From assembly GCA_027459765.1 (NCBI GenBank), contig DAIDHD010000057.1:1-38459 (forward strand): a DNA stretch of 38,459 nucleotides, given 5' to 3'. The number at the start of each line of letters is the position of its first letter. Positions within the stretch are counted from its first letter, which is position 1. Below, piece by piece: positions 10,124 to 19,250 of the stretch. A program made the position numbers and the translations under genes. The stretch is from Gammaproteobacteria bacterium. GTDB taxonomy: Bacteria; Pseudomonadota; Gammaproteobacteria; Steroidobacterales; Steroidobacteraceae. The notes below the pieces were generated by a model. The model was not told the DNA's origin, did no database searches, and saw only the letters and a list, made by a program, of their open reading frames with translations.

Positions 10124-11121
10124 TAGGATGCGAAAGGCGCGAAGGCCTCGACGATGCGCGCAATCGCCGCCGCCGGCACGTCGAGGTGGGTCACGAGCCG
10201 CGTACGCGGCCCGATCGAGGCAAGAATCCGTTGGGCACGCAGGTGCGCCGCCAGCGGTTCGACCTGCGCCGGCGGCACCTTCACATAGAGAATGTTGGTC
10301 TGCGGCGGTTCGACCTCGTATCCGAGCGCGGCGAGCCCGGCCGCCAGGCGCTGCGCGTTGTCGTGATCCTCGGCGAGCCGCGCGACGTGATGCTCGAGCG
10401 CGTACAGGCCGGCCGCCGCCAGGATGCCCGCCTGACGCATGCCGCCGCCCAGGGCCTTGCGCCAGCGACGCGCGCGCTCGATGGTGTCGCGGCTGCCGAC
10501 CAGTACCGAGCCGACGGGCGTACCGAGCCCCTTGGACAGGCAGATCGAAACCGAATCGAAGCCGGCCACCGCCTCGCGCTCGCCGAGACCTGCGCGCACG
10601 ATCGCGTTGAATATGCGCGCGCCGTCGAGGTGGGTCGCTAGGCCGCGGGCGTGCGCAAATTCGGTGGCCTCGCGCTGGTAATCGCGCGGCAATACCCGGC
10701 CGCCGATGGTGTTCTCGAGCGCGAGCAAGCGCGTACGCGCAAAGTGCACGTCGTCCGGCTTGATGGCCGCCGCGATGCGTGCGAGCGAGATGCCGCCGTG
10801 TGCCTCGTTCTCCAGCGGCTGCGGCTGGATGCTGCCCAGAACGGCGGCGCCGCCCTGCTCGTACTTGTAGGTGTGCGCCTCCTGGCCGACGATGTACTCG
10901 TCACCGCGCCCGCAGTGCGCCATCAGCGCAGCGAGATTGCTCTGCGTGCCGCTCGCGAAGAACAATCCCGCCTCGTACCCGAAGCGCTCGGCGAGTACCG
11001 CCTGCAGTCGGTTGACGGTAGGATCGTCGCCATATACGTCGTCGCCGACCTCGGCGGCCGCCATGGCGGCCCGCATGGCGGGCGTGGGACGGGTGACGGT
11101 ATCGCTGCGCAGATCGATCAT
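10123..11121 (-). CDS. ltaE: Low-specificity L-threonine aldolase
   Basis: The 332-residue PLP-dependent enzyme (fold type I, beta-eliminating lyase family) cleaves L-threonine and L-allo-threonine to glycine and acetaldehyde in the cytoplasm. It begins MIDLRSDTVTRPTPAM, the standard start of the family. It shows GDDVYGDDPT (27-35), the cofactor-stacking stretch around EAHTYKYEQGG, HLDGARIFNA (164-173), and the Schiff-base lysine K197 in SICLSKGLGTPVG. Length and lysine position match E. coli LtaE (333 residues, K197). The ATG at 11121 is preceded by GGAGAG. Upstream in-frame starts at 11142 and 11205 are less likely. The gene is divergent from the cytochrome b561 gene across 98 bp. Confidence 0.95.
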   Translation of the reverse strand: MIDLRSDTVTRPTPAMRAAMAAAEVGDDVYGDDPTVNRLQAVLAERFGYEAGLFFASGTQSNLAALMAHCGRGDEYIVGQEAHTYKYEQGGAAVLGSIQPQPLENEAHGGISLARIAAAIKPDDVHFARTRLLALENTIGGRVLPRDYQREATEFAHARGLATHLDGARIFNAIVRAGLGEREAVAGFDSVSICLSKGLGTPVGSVLVGSRDTIERARRWRKALGGGMRQAGILAAAGLYALEHHVARLAEDHDNAQRLAAGLAALGYEVEPPQTNILYVKVPPAQVEPLAAHLRAQRILASIGPRTRLVTHLDVPAAAIARIVEAFAPFAS

Positions 11122-11219
11122 GACAGTGGCACTCTCCAGCATGGGTGCGAGAAGATAGCGTATCGGGACGCGGCGTAGAGCAATCGCGCGAGATTTTGAC
11201 CACACAGGGAGAGGTTCGA

Positions 11220-11762
11220 ATGAACGCCACCGGCCATCGGTACGCCGCCCCCGCCATACTCCTGCACTGGATCAGCGTGCTGCTGGTGGTGTGGATCGGC
11301 ACCCTGGGTCTGTTGCACGACTCCTGGCCGGACAAGGCGTCGCAGACCTTCTGGATCAACATGCACGCGGTGTCCGGGCTGCTCCTGCTCGCACTGACCA
11401 TCGTGCGCCTCGGCTGGCGCCTGCGGCACCCGCCGCCGCCGCTGCCGGCGGACGCGGGCGCGGCGGCCGCGCGCTGGTCGACGCCGGCGCACCGACTGAT
11501 CTACGCACTGCTGTTCGTCATTCCGGCGATCGGGATAGTGACCTTCATCTGGCACGGACGGGTGTTCGACTTCGGCATCTTCAGGCTGGATCCGGGGGTC
11601 AAGTCCGACCGCTCCATCTTCCATCCGACCGAGGACGTGCACGGCTACCTCGCCTACGCCCTCTTCGCAGTGGTGGGTCTGCACGTGCTCGTCGCCCTCT
11701 GGCATCGCTTCGCCCGCCGCGACGGAGTCATGGGCCGCATGTGGCCCGGGGCGCGGCCCTGA
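11220..11762 (+). CDS. Cytochrome b561 family protein
   Basis: The 180-residue integral membrane dihaem cytochrome belongs to the bacterial b561 (CybB/YceJ-like) family, which moves electrons from the quinone pool to periplasmic acceptors or oxidants. Four membrane helices are visible (about 11-32, 46-66, 90-112, 140-162). The expected haem-ligand histidines are there: H16 (LLHW), H49 (NMHAVSG), H141 (VHGYLAY) and H155 (GLHVL). The ATG at 11220 follows a GGGAGAGG site (11207-11214). The 3' end overlaps the next gene if that gene uses its GTG start. The partner is not visible. Confidence 0.9.
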   Translation: MNATGHRYAAPAILLHWISVLLVVWIGTLGLLHDSWPDKASQTFWINMHAVSGLLLLALTIVRLGWRLRHPPPPLPADAGAAAARWSTPAHRLIYALLFVIPAIGIVTFIWHGRVFDFGIFRLDPGVKSDRSIFHPTEDVHGYLAYALFAVVGLHVLVALWHRFARRDGVMGRMWPGARP

Positions 11763-12916
11763 ACGACGCGGCCGCCGGCGCGGCGATTTACGTTCGGCGC
11801 CTGGCGCTCGGCGGTGACGGCCCGAGGGTCGCGATCAAGGACTCGATCGACGTCGCCGGTGTGCCCACCGGCATGGCGAGCGCGAGCTTCGCGGACGCGC
11901 CACCGGCCGCGAGCCACGCCGACGTGGTGCGCACCCTGCTCGACGCCGGCTGCCGCATCGTCGGCAAGACCAATCTGCACGAGCTGGCCTACGGCATCAC
12001 CGGCATCAACGGGTACACCGGGACGCCACCCAACCCCCGGGCGCCGGGCCGGATTCCCGGCGGATCCTCGAGCGGCTCCGCCGTCGCGGTGGCGCTCGGC
12101 GAGGTCGACTTCGCCATCGGCACCGACACCGGCGGGTCGATTCGCGTGCCGGCCGCGTGCTGCGGCATCGTCGGCCTGAAGCCGAGCTTCGGTCGAATCT
12201 CGCGCCGTGGCGTCATCCCGCCGGTGTCGAGCCTCGACTGCGTCGGGCCGTTCGCACGCGACGCCGCCACGCTCGCGCGCGCCATGGCGCTCGCCGATCC
12301 GAGCTTTCGCCCCGTGCCCAGCCCCGCGCGCTTCACGATCGGACGGCTCGCGGTAAACGCGGCGGGCCCGGTCGACGCGGCGGTCGACGCGGCGCTCGCG
12401 CGCGCGGGGGCCGCGGTCGAACCGGTGACCTTGCCCTCGTTCAGCGCCGCCTACCAGGCGAGTCTCGACGTTCTGTCGGCGGAGAACTGGGCGGCGTTCG
12501 GCCATTTGACGCAAGCCGCCGGCCTCGGCGCCGACGTGCGTTCACGGCTGCTCGCCGCGCGCGAGGTCACTCCGGCGCGCGTGGCCGCGGCCGAGACGCT
12601 GCGCCGGGCGCTGCGCGCCGAAATCGACGCCGCTCTGGAACGCGTCGACGCACTGGCGTTGCCGACCCTGCCCGAGCACCCGCCGACGCTGCAACGGGCG
12701 GCGGACGCGCGCGCCTCGCTCGCCCTCACCGCGCTCGTACGCCAGTTCAACCTGAGCGGACACCCGGCGTTGTCGCTGCCCGTGGGGCCCGCGGACGATC
12801 CGCCGGTGGGTCTGCAACTGGTCGGCAGGCACGGCGACGACGCGGCGCTCGTCGCACTCGCGTGCGCGCTGCAGGAGCGGCTCGGGGCAACCGCGCCGTC
12901 GACCGCCTCCCGATAG
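11741..12916 (+). CDS. Amidase signature family hydrolase
   Basis: The 391-residue enzyme has the Ser-cisSer-Lys triad of the amidase signature family. K33 is in VAIKDSID, cis-Ser S109 in GGSSSGSAVA and nucleophile S133 in DTGGSIRVP. These hydrolases cut C-N bonds of amides, and some members are the GatA amidotransferase subunit. This protein lacks GatB/GatC neighbours and is shorter than GatA, so it is more likely a small-amide or aryl-amide hydrolase. No ATG is present: GTG at 11741 (overlapping the cytochrome gene by 22 bp, with GGAG upstream) or CTG at 11759 could start it. It is probably cotranscribed with the cytochrome gene. Substrate is unknown. Confidence 0.85.
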   Translation: MARGAALNDAAAGAAIYVRRLALGGDGPRVAIKDSIDVAGVPTGMASASFADAPPAASHADVVRTLLDAGCRIVGKTNLHELAYGITGINGYTGTPPNPRAPGRIPGGSSSGSAVAVALGEVDFAIGTDTGGSIRVPAACCGIVGLKPSFGRISRRGVIPPVSSLDCVGPFARDAATLARAMALADPSFRPVPSPARFTIGRLAVNAAGPVDAAVDAALARAGAAVEPVTLPSFSAAYQASLDVLSAENWAAFGHLTQAAGLGADVRSRLLAAREVTPARVAAAETLRRALRAEIDAALERVDALALPTLPEHPPTLQRAADARASLALTALVRQFNLSGHPALSLPVGPADDPPVGLQLVGRHGDDAALVALACALQERLGATAPSTASR

Positions 12917-12937
12917 TCGGGCGCCTCCCGATATACT
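12904..12937 (+). promoter_or_regulatory. Near-leaderless promoter with 12-bp direct repeat
   Basis: TATACT (12932-12937) matches the -10 consensus at five of six positions and lies only 8 bases before the acylase ATG at 12946, so the transcript may have almost no leader. CGCCTCCCGATA occurs twice (12904-12915 and 12922-12933), the second copy running into the -10. No good -35 is present, which would fit activator dependence on the repeats. Confidence 0.5.
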
Positions 12938-12945
12938 GCGCGCCC

Positions 12946-15198
12946 ATGCGCTCCAAGTTGATTTCACTCTGCCTGTTGGCAACCGGCCTTGCCGCCGGCG
13001 CGGCGGCGCCGGCGGCCGTAAATCCCGCTGCGTCCGAACTTGCACGCTGGCGCGACGAGGCACGGCGCGTCGAGATCGTGCGCGATTCATGGGGTATCGC
13101 CCACGTCTACGGCCACTCCGATGCGGACGCCGTATTCGGCGCCATGTACGCGCAGGCCGAGGACGATTTCGGGCGCATCGAGCGCAATTACCTCACCGCG
13201 CTCGGCTGGCTGGCGCGCGCCGAGGGCGAATCGGCGGTCTACTCCGATTTGCGCCAGCGGCTGTTCCTGGAACCGGAGGCCCTGCCCGGCCTGTATGCGC
13301 GCAGTCCCGCGTGGCTCAAGAGCCTGATGACGGCCTGGGCGGACGGCTTGAACTTCTATCTCGCCACCCACCCAAAGGTCGAGCCGCGCGTGATCCGGCA
13401 CTTCGAACCGTGGATGGCGCTGTCGTTCACGGAGGGCAGCATCGGCGGCGACGTCGAGAGCGTGGATCTCGCCGCGCTGCGCCGCTTCTACGGTGCGGGC
13501 AATTCGTCCGACGCAGACCACTCGGCCGCGGGCGGCACGGCGCCTGCGTCGGCACCCGCGGCGGCGCCGACGCCGCCGCGAACGCCGGAGGAGAATCCCG
13601 GCGGCTCGAACGGCTTCGCCATCGCGCCCCGCTTGAGCGCCTCGGGGCATGCGCTGCTGTGGATCAATCCGCACACCTCGTTCTACTTCCGCGCCGAGCT
13701 GCAGATGGTGAGCGACGCCGGTCTCGATACCTACGGCGCGGCGACCTGGGGCCAGTTCTTCATCTACCAAGGTTGGAACGAACACAACGGCTGGATGCAC
13801 ACTTCCTACGGCGGCGATGCCATCGACGAGTACGCCGAGACCGTGCAGCCGCGCGCGGAGGGTCCCGTGTACCGCTACGCACGGTCCTGGCGGCCGCTAC
13901 GCGTCTCGACGCTGCGCATCGCGGTGCGCGGCGCTGACGGGCGCGAGAGCACGCGCAGCTTCACGGTCTATCACAGCCATCACGGTCCGATCGTGCGCAC
14001 CGAAGGCGAGCGCTGGATCGCCGTGAAATTGCTCGTCGACCCGGTGCGTGCGCTCAGCCAGTCCTACCTGCGCACCAAGACACGTAATTTCCGTGAATTC
14101 CGCCGCATCCAGGGACTGCGTACCGACACCTCCAACAACACCGTGTACGCGGACGGCGACGGCACCATCGCGTATTTTCACGGCAACTTCATCCCGCGGC
14201 GCGACCCGCGCTTCGACTACACGCACCCCGTCGACGGCAGCGATCCGGCCACCGAGTGGCGCGGGCCGCACCGGCTCGACGAGATCATCTCGGTGGTCAA
14301 TCCGCGCAACGGCTGGCTGCAGAACACCAACAACTGGCCGTTCTCGGCGGCCGGGCCGTACAGCCCGAAGCGCGACGCCTATCCGGCGTACATGTGGACG
14401 AAGGGCGAGAACCCGCGCGGCGTGCACGCGGTGCAGGTGCTGTCGACGCTGCACGACGTGACCCTCGACAAGCTGATCGGCGCCGCTTACGACCCGCACC
14501 TGACCGCCTTCGACGTGCTGCTGCCGCCGCTGCTGCGCGCCTACGACGCCCTGCCCGCGACCGACCCGCGCCAGGCGCGGCTCGCCGGGCCGGTCGCGGC
14601 TTTGCGCGCCTGGGACCATCGCAGCGGCGTCGCCTCGATCCCCACCTCGCTCGCCATCTTCTGGGGCCAGACGCTCGTCGAGCGCCAGGGTGCCGCCGCG
14701 CGCTCGGCCGAGGAGCCGGTGTACGACTTTCTGGTCGAGCACCTCACCGACGCCGAGCGCCTCGCGGCGCTGGATGCGGCGGTGGCGAAACTGGACCACG
14801 ACTTCGGCGACTGGCGCACTCCGTGGGGAGAGATCAATCGTTACCAGCGGCGCACCGACGACGTGCTACAGCCCTTCGACGATGCCCAGCCCAGCCTGCC
14901 GGTGGGCTTTGCCCCCTCGCAGTGGGGTTCGCTCGCCTCCTTCGACTGGCTCAAGCCGCGCACCACACGCCGCATTTACGGCTCGCTCGGCAACAGCTTC
15001 GTTGCGGCGGTGGAGTTCGGGCCTACGGTGCGCGCCAAGGCGGTGATGACCGGCGGCGAGAGCGGTAATCCCGCCTCGCCGCATTTCGCCGATCAGGCGC
15101 CGCTGTACGCCGCCGGCATCTTCCGCGACGTGTACTTCACGCGCGCGGACGTGCGCGCGCACGCCGAACGCACCTATCACCCGGGCACGCAGCCGTGA
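12946..15198 (+). CDS. Secreted penicillin-acylase family hydrolase
   Basis: The 750-residue precursor of an N-terminal nucleophile acylase starts with a signal peptide (about 1-24). It then has a short alpha chain with RVEIVRDSWGIAHVYG, typical of the family. An Ala/Pro-rich spacer (about 190-218) follows. The beta chain begins at S221 in PGGSNGFAIAP. Autocleavage before this serine would free the catalytic amino group. HTSFYFRAELQMVS and the NNWPF stretch are also family-like. Overall layout and the position of the nucleophile resemble aculeacin and acyl-homoserine-lactone acylases (PvdQ nucleophile near 217). Substrate could be acyl-homoserine lactones, lipopeptides or beta-lactams. The stop overlaps the glycosyltransferase start (GTGA). 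Confidence 0.88.
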   Translation: MRSKLISLCLLATGLAAGAAAPAAVNPAASELARWRDEARRVEIVRDSWGIAHVYGHSDADAVFGAMYAQAEDDFGRIERNYLTALGWLARAEGESAVYSDLRQRLFLEPEALPGLYARSPAWLKSLMTAWADGLNFYLATHPKVEPRVIRHFEPWMALSFTEGSIGGDVESVDLAALRRFYGAGNSSDADHSAAGGTAPASAPAAAPTPPRTPEENPGGSNGFAIAPRLSASGHALLWINPHTSFYFRAELQMVSDAGLDTYGAATWGQFFIYQGWNEHNGWMHTSYGGDAIDEYAETVQPRAEGPVYRYARSWRPLRVSTLRIAVRGADGRESTRSFTVYHSHHGPIVRTEGERWIAVKLLVDPVRALSQSYLRTKTRNFREFRRIQGLRTDTSNNTVYADGDGTIAYFHGNFIPRRDPRFDYTHPVDGSDPATEWRGPHRLDEIISVVNPRNGWLQNTNNWPFSAAGPYSPKRDAYPAYMWTKGENPRGVHAVQVLSTLHDVTLDKLIGAAYDPHLTAFDVLLPPLLRAYDALPATDPRQARLAGPVAALRAWDHRSGVASIPTSLAIFWGQTLVERQGAAARSAEEPVYDFLVEHLTDAERLAALDAAVAKLDHDFGDWRTPWGEINRYQRRTDDVLQPFDDAQPSLPVGFAPSQWGSLASFDWLKPRTTRRIYGSLGNSFVAAVEFGPTVRAKAVMTGGESGNPASPHFADQAPLYAAGIFRDVYFTRADVRAHAERTYHPGTQP

Positions 15199-16340
15199 GC
15201 GGTGGGCCGGGATACTCGCCGTCGGACGGCGGGACGGCCGCCGTCCAGCTCGGACCGGAGCTGTCGGTGGTGGTGCCGACCTTCAACGAGTACGGCAACG
15301 TCGTGGAACTCGTGCAGGGCCTCAGGGAGTGCCTGGCCGGCACGCGCTGGGAAGTGATCTTCGTCGACGACAACTCCCCCGACGGCACCGCGGCGCGCGT
15401 GCGGGAGCTCGCAGCCACCGACCATCGCGTGCGCTGCGTGCAGCGCATCGGCCGGCGCGGCCTGTCCTCGGCCTGCATCGAGGGCATGCTCGCGAGTTCC
15501 GCCCCGTACCTCGCGGTGATGGACGCCGATCTGCAGCACGACGAGCGGCTGCTGCCGAGAATGCTCGACACGCTGAAAGCCAGCGACGCCGACATCGTGG
15601 TCGGCAGCCGGTACGCCCCCGGGGGAGACATCGGCGAGTGGGACGCCGCGCGTGCGCGCATGAGCCGCGTCGCCACGCGCCTCTCGCGCATTCTCGTTCC
15701 GGAGGATCTGACCGATCCCATGAGCGGGTTCTTCATGCTGCGCCGGCCGGTGTTCGAGAGCGCCGTGCACGATTTGTCCGCCATCGGCTTCAAGATCATG
15801 GCGGACCTGTTCGCATCCTCGCCGCGTCCGCTGCGCTTCGTCGAGCTGCCCTACAGCTTCCGTCTGCGTCGCGCCGGCGAGAGCAAGCTCGACTCGGTGA
15901 CCGCGTGGGACTACGGCATGCTGCTGCTCGACAAGCTGGTCGGCCACCTGGTGCCGGTGCGCTTCATCGCGTTCTCCATCGTCGGCGGGTTGGGCGTGGC
16001 AGTGCACTTCGCCGTGCTGACGACGGTCTTTCGGCTGCTCGGACTGTCGTTCCTGCAGGGCCAGGCGACCGCCACGGTGACCACGATGGTGTTCAATTTC
16101 ACGGTCAACAACGCCCTCACCTACCGCGACACGCGGCTGAAGGGCCGCAAGTGGCTGCGCGGCCTGGCGTCGTTCATGCTCGCCTGCAGCATCGGCGGAC
16201 TCATGAACCTCGGCGTGGCGAAACTGCTGTTCGGCCAGGGCTTCCCTTGGTTCCTCGCCGCCATCGCCGGCATCGTGGTCGGCGCGGTGTGGAACTACGC
16301 GGTGACCATGCTGCTCACCTGGGGCCGCTCGAGCACGTGA
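15195..16340 (+). CDS. GT2 polyprenyl-phosphate glycosyltransferase fused to GtrA-like domain
   Basis: The 381-residue protein has two parts. Residues 22-245 form a GT-A glycosyltransferase of the dolichol-phosphate mannosyltransferase type, with LSVVVPTFNEYGNV, FVDDNSPDGT and the metal-binding MDADLQHD (D110, D112). From about 253 there is a GtrA-like membrane domain of four helices, starting VRFIAFSIVGGLGVAVHF, with the NFTVNNALTYR motif. Such fusions load a sugar from a nucleotide sugar onto a polyprenyl phosphate and may help move it across the inner membrane. GTG at 15195 overlaps the acylase stop as GTGA, so the two are translationally coupled. The 3' end overlaps the convergent GT39 gene by 26 bp. 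Confidence 0.9.
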   Translation: MSGGPGYSPSDGGTAAVQLGPELSVVVPTFNEYGNVVELVQGLRECLAGTRWEVIFVDDNSPDGTAARVRELAATDHRVRCVQRIGRRGLSSACIEGMLASSAPYLAVMDADLQHDERLLPRMLDTLKASDADIVVGSRYAPGGDIGEWDAARARMSRVATRLSRILVPEDLTDPMSGFFMLRRPVFESAVHDLSAIGFKIMADLFASSPRPLRFVELPYSFRLRRAGESKLDSVTAWDYGMLLLDKLVGHLVPVRFIAFSIVGGLGVAVHFAVLTTVFRLLGLSFLQGQATATVTTMVFNFTVNNALTYRDTRLKGRKWLRGLASFMLACSIGGLMNLGVAKLLFGQGFPWFLAAIAGIVVGAVWNYAVTMLLTWGRSST

Positions 16341-17895
16341 CCCCGCAGCGATAGCCGGCCGCGAAGCGATAGAAGTACGGCCGCACCGGCGTAACGCCTC
16401 GGCGCAGCTCGCCGCGCTCGACCGGCGCGAGCGTGGCGAAGTGCTGCGCCACACCCGGCGCCTCGAGGGCGGCCGGGTCCCAGGCGACCAGCAAGGCGTC
16501 GCGTCCCTCCTGCGCCTGGCGCGGGAACCACTGCTCGTACATCAGGCCCATGCCGCCGAGCAGGTGCGCGCTGCTGACGTTCAGCACCGACCGATCCGGC
16601 CCCGACCCGTAGAAGGCGAGTTCGCTCGCCGTCGCATAGCGATCCATGCCGACGATGAGCGGTTCGCGGCCGTGGGCGCGCGCGTACCCGCCCGCGAGCA
16701 GATGCACGTCGGCACCGAGTTGACGCCAGCCCACCGGCACCAGTTCCGGCTGCCGGCCGTAGGACAGGCCCGGCAGGCCGACCGCCAAGTGCCACAGGCC
16801 GAGACCGAACACCCCGGCCATGACCAGCATGGTCGGCCACCACGCGCCGCGCAGCCAGGGCCGCAGTTTGGCGCCGGCGTGCGCGGCGGCGACCGCGCCG
16901 AGGCCGAGCAGCGGCAGCGCGGGCACCGACGGTGCGCCCATCCAGTCGAGCTTGACCTCGTGGCGCAGGCTGAAGACGGTGAACACCGCGAGCGGCAGGG
17001 TCGTCGCCCAGAACAGCCAGGCGCGGCCGCGCTGCGCCGAGGCGGGCAGCGCCTCGGCGGCCCTGCGACCCGGTGGCCCGAGCATCGCGGCGATTGCGAC
17101 GACCCCCGTGGGCGTGAGCAGCACCAGCAGGGCGGCGACGAGCCGCGGCAGCGTGAACTTGGGCGCCTCGGCGAGCCGATGCGCGGTCTGGAACGAGAAC
17201 GAGGCCCAGCCGTGGCGCGCGTTCCAGACGATCACGGGCGCGAAGATCAGCAATGCGAGCAGCGCCGCCGCATACGGCTGCGGCCGCCGCCACCAGCGTC
17301 GCGCCTGCGGATCGACCAGCATGAACACCGCCGCCGCCGCCCCGAGCAGAGCGATGGTGTACTTCGACAGCAAGCCCAGGCCGAGCGCGATGCCCGCTCC
17401 GGTCCAGGCGCGTGCCTCGCCCGCGACCAGTGCGCGGTACAGGAAATAGGTCGCCGCGGCCCACGCCGCTGTCAGCGGTGCATCCGGCGTCATGACGAAC
17501 CCGGCGGCGAAGTAGAACGGCATCGCCTGCGCCACCGCGAGCACGAACCACGCGCCGGTCGCACCGCAAAGTTCACGCGTCAGCCGATAGAGGTAGACGG
17601 CGGCGACGGCGGCACAGGCGGCCGCGGCGGCCCGGATGGCGAACTCGTTCTGGCCGAATGTGCCGGTGGCGAGTCGGATCAGCCACGCCACCATGGGCGG
17701 ATGGTCCAGATAGCCGATGTCGAGGTGGCGCGAGTAGTTCCAGTAATAGGCCTCTTCCGGCATGAGCTCGATGCGCGCGCCGAGCAGCAGCCGAAGGCCG
17801 AAGGCATAGACGAGCGCACCCCAGGCGAGCCAGCGCCAGCGCGCCTGCGCGAGAGGCGGCGCGGCCCCGGTCGCCGCGGATACCGGCGCGGTCAC
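16315..17895 (-). CDS. GT39/ArnT-like membrane glycosyltransferase
   Basis: This 526-residue GT-C enzyme has about ten to twelve membrane helices and a soluble C-terminal domain. The first periplasmic loop carries PEEAYYWNYSRHLDIGYLDHPPM, the signature of GT39/ArnT-like proteins, with catalytic acidic residues E47/E48. Such enzymes transfer a sugar from a polyprenyl-phosphate carrier to lipid A, other glycans or proteins on the periplasmic side. GTG at 17895 overlaps the sensor kinase stop as GTGA; an in-frame GTG at 17919 would add 8 residues. It is third in an operon with the response regulator and kinase, which suggests regulation by them. The convergent GT2-GtrA gene could make its donor. 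Acceptor and sugar are unknown. Confidence 0.88.
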   Translation of the reverse strand: MTAPVSAATGAAPPLAQARWRWLAWGALVYAFGLRLLLGARIELMPEEAYYWNYSRHLDIGYLDHPPMVAWLIRLATGTFGQNEFAIRAAAAACAAVAAVYLYRLTRELCGATGAWFVLAVAQAMPFYFAAGFVMTPDAPLTAAWAAATYFLYRALVAGEARAWTGAGIALGLGLLSKYTIALLGAAAAVFMLVDPQARRWWRRPQPYAAALLALLIFAPVIVWNARHGWASFSFQTAHRLAEAPKFTLPRLVAALLVLLTPTGVVAIAAMLGPPGRRAAEALPASAQRGRAWLFWATTLPLAVFTVFSLRHEVKLDWMGAPSVPALPLLGLGAVAAAHAGAKLRPWLRGAWWPTMLVMAGVFGLGLWHLAVGLPGLSYGRQPELVPVGWRQLGADVHLLAGGYARAHGREPLIVGMDRYATASELAFYGSGPDRSVLNVSSAHLLGGMGLMYEQWFPRQAQEGRDALLVAWDPAALEAPGVAQHFATLAPVERGELRRGVTPVRPYFYRFAAGYRCGVTCSSGPR

Positions 17896-19250
17896 GGCGG
17901 GCCGCCGACGGGAAAGCACAGCGTCACCCGCAAGCCGGGTCCGGCATCCGCGAGCGCGAGCCGTGCGCGGTGCCGAGCGGCGATCGCCGCCACCAGCGCC
18001 AGACCGAGACCATGTCCCGGCGCCGAGCGGCTGTTCGAGACCCGATAGAAACGCTTCAGCACCCGACCCCGCTCCTCGGCCGCGATTCCCGGCCCGTCGT
18101 CGCTCACGAACGCTTCGATTGTACCGTCGGCGCGCCCCGCGCCGACCACGATGCGCGTGCCCGCAGGCGTGTGCCGAATGGCGTTCTCGATCAGGTTGCC
18201 GAACAACTGCACCAGAAGCTCGCGGTCGCCGGCGATGCGCAACTCCGTCTGCAGTTCGAGGTCGAGCGACTGACCCGCATCCTCGGCGACCGGCCGGTAC
18301 ATGTCGACCACCTCGCCGAGCAGCGCGGTCAGCGACAGGTCGGTGAAGGCGCGCGCACGCGCGCCGGCCTCGATCTCCGAGATGCGCAGCACCGCCTGGA
18401 ACATCTCCAGAATGCGCTCGCTGTCCGCGATCGCCGCGTCGACGGCCACGGCATAGTCAGCACTAGAGGCGGATTCCCGGCGCGCCGCCTCGAGCCGCCC
18501 TCGCAAGCGCGCGAGCGGCGTGCGCAAGTCGTGCGCGACGTCGCTCGAGACCTGCCGCAGATCCTCGACCAGCACATCGATGTGCTCGAGCATGGCGTCG
18601 ATCGCGGCCACCAGCCGACGCCACTCGCGGCCGCCGCCATGCGCGCCGATGCGTTCGGTGAAGCGCCCGGCCGCGATGGACTCGCAGGTGCGCGCGATCG
18701 CATCCACACGGCGCATGAAGCGGCGCCCGAACCACAAGCCGCCGAGCACGGCGAGCACGACCGCCCCGCCGACCACCCAGGCGAAGGCGCCGAGAATGCG
18801 CCAGCGCACGCGCCCGATGGGACTCGCGTCGCGGGCGACGAACGCGCGCAGACCGGGCGCCACTTCGAGCCACTCGCCGAGAATCGGTCCAGCCGGTCCG
18901 CGCCGCTCGATCGGCCCCTCGCCCGTCGGCGGCGGGTCGAGGTTGCCGGCCAGCGCGCCGCGCACGTCGTCGACCAGGACCACGTAGACCTGCACCGGGC
19001 GCTGGCGCTGGCGGGCGGGCGAGCCGAGCAGCTGGCGCACCACTTCTATCGCCTCGGGTGCGCCCTCGTCCCGATAGCCGGACTCGATGGCGGCCAGATC
19101 CGCGCGGTCGGCCTCCAGGATCGCGCCGCGCTCGGTATCCGCGGCGATCCACAGCACGGCCGCCACCAGCGCGCCGGTCATGGCGACGAACAGCGCCACG
19201 AACAGCGTCGCCAGCCGCGCGCTCTCCGAGTCAGGAAAGCGGATGGCCAA
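17892..19250 (-). CDS. Two-component sensor histidine kinase
   Basis: The 452-residue inner-membrane kinase has a first membrane helix (about 13-36), a periplasmic sensing region of roughly 115 residues, and a second helix (about 152-175). A HAMP linker follows, then HisKA with phospho-acceptor H240 in VAHDLRTPLARLRG. The ATPase domain shows NLIENAIRHTPAG, DDGPGIAAEE and GHGLGLAL. The start is a TTG at 19250 overlapping the regulator stop by 20 bp; no ATG lies before the first helix. Architecture is that of the QseC/CusS/PmrB class. The signal cannot be read from sequence. Its neighbours, an efflux system and a lipid-sugar transferase, point to envelope, metal or antimicrobial stress. Confidence 0.93.
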   Translation of the reverse strand: MAIRFPDSESARLATLFVALFVAMTGALVAAVLWIAADTERGAILEADRADLAAIESGYRDEGAPEAIEVVRQLLGSPARQRQRPVQVYVVLVDDVRGALAGNLDPPPTGEGPIERRGPAGPILGEWLEVAPGLRAFVARDASPIGRVRWRILGAFAWVVGGAVVLAVLGGLWFGRRFMRRVDAIARTCESIAAGRFTERIGAHGGGREWRRLVAAIDAMLEHIDVLVEDLRQVSSDVAHDLRTPLARLRGRLEAARRESASSADYAVAVDAAIADSERILEMFQAVLRISEIEAGARARAFTDLSLTALLGEVVDMYRPVAEDAGQSLDLELQTELRIAGDRELLVQLFGNLIENAIRHTPAGTRIVVGAGRADGTIEAFVSDDGPGIAAEERGRVLKRFYRVSNSRSAPGHGLGLALVAAIAARHRARLALADAGPGLRVTLCFPVGGPP

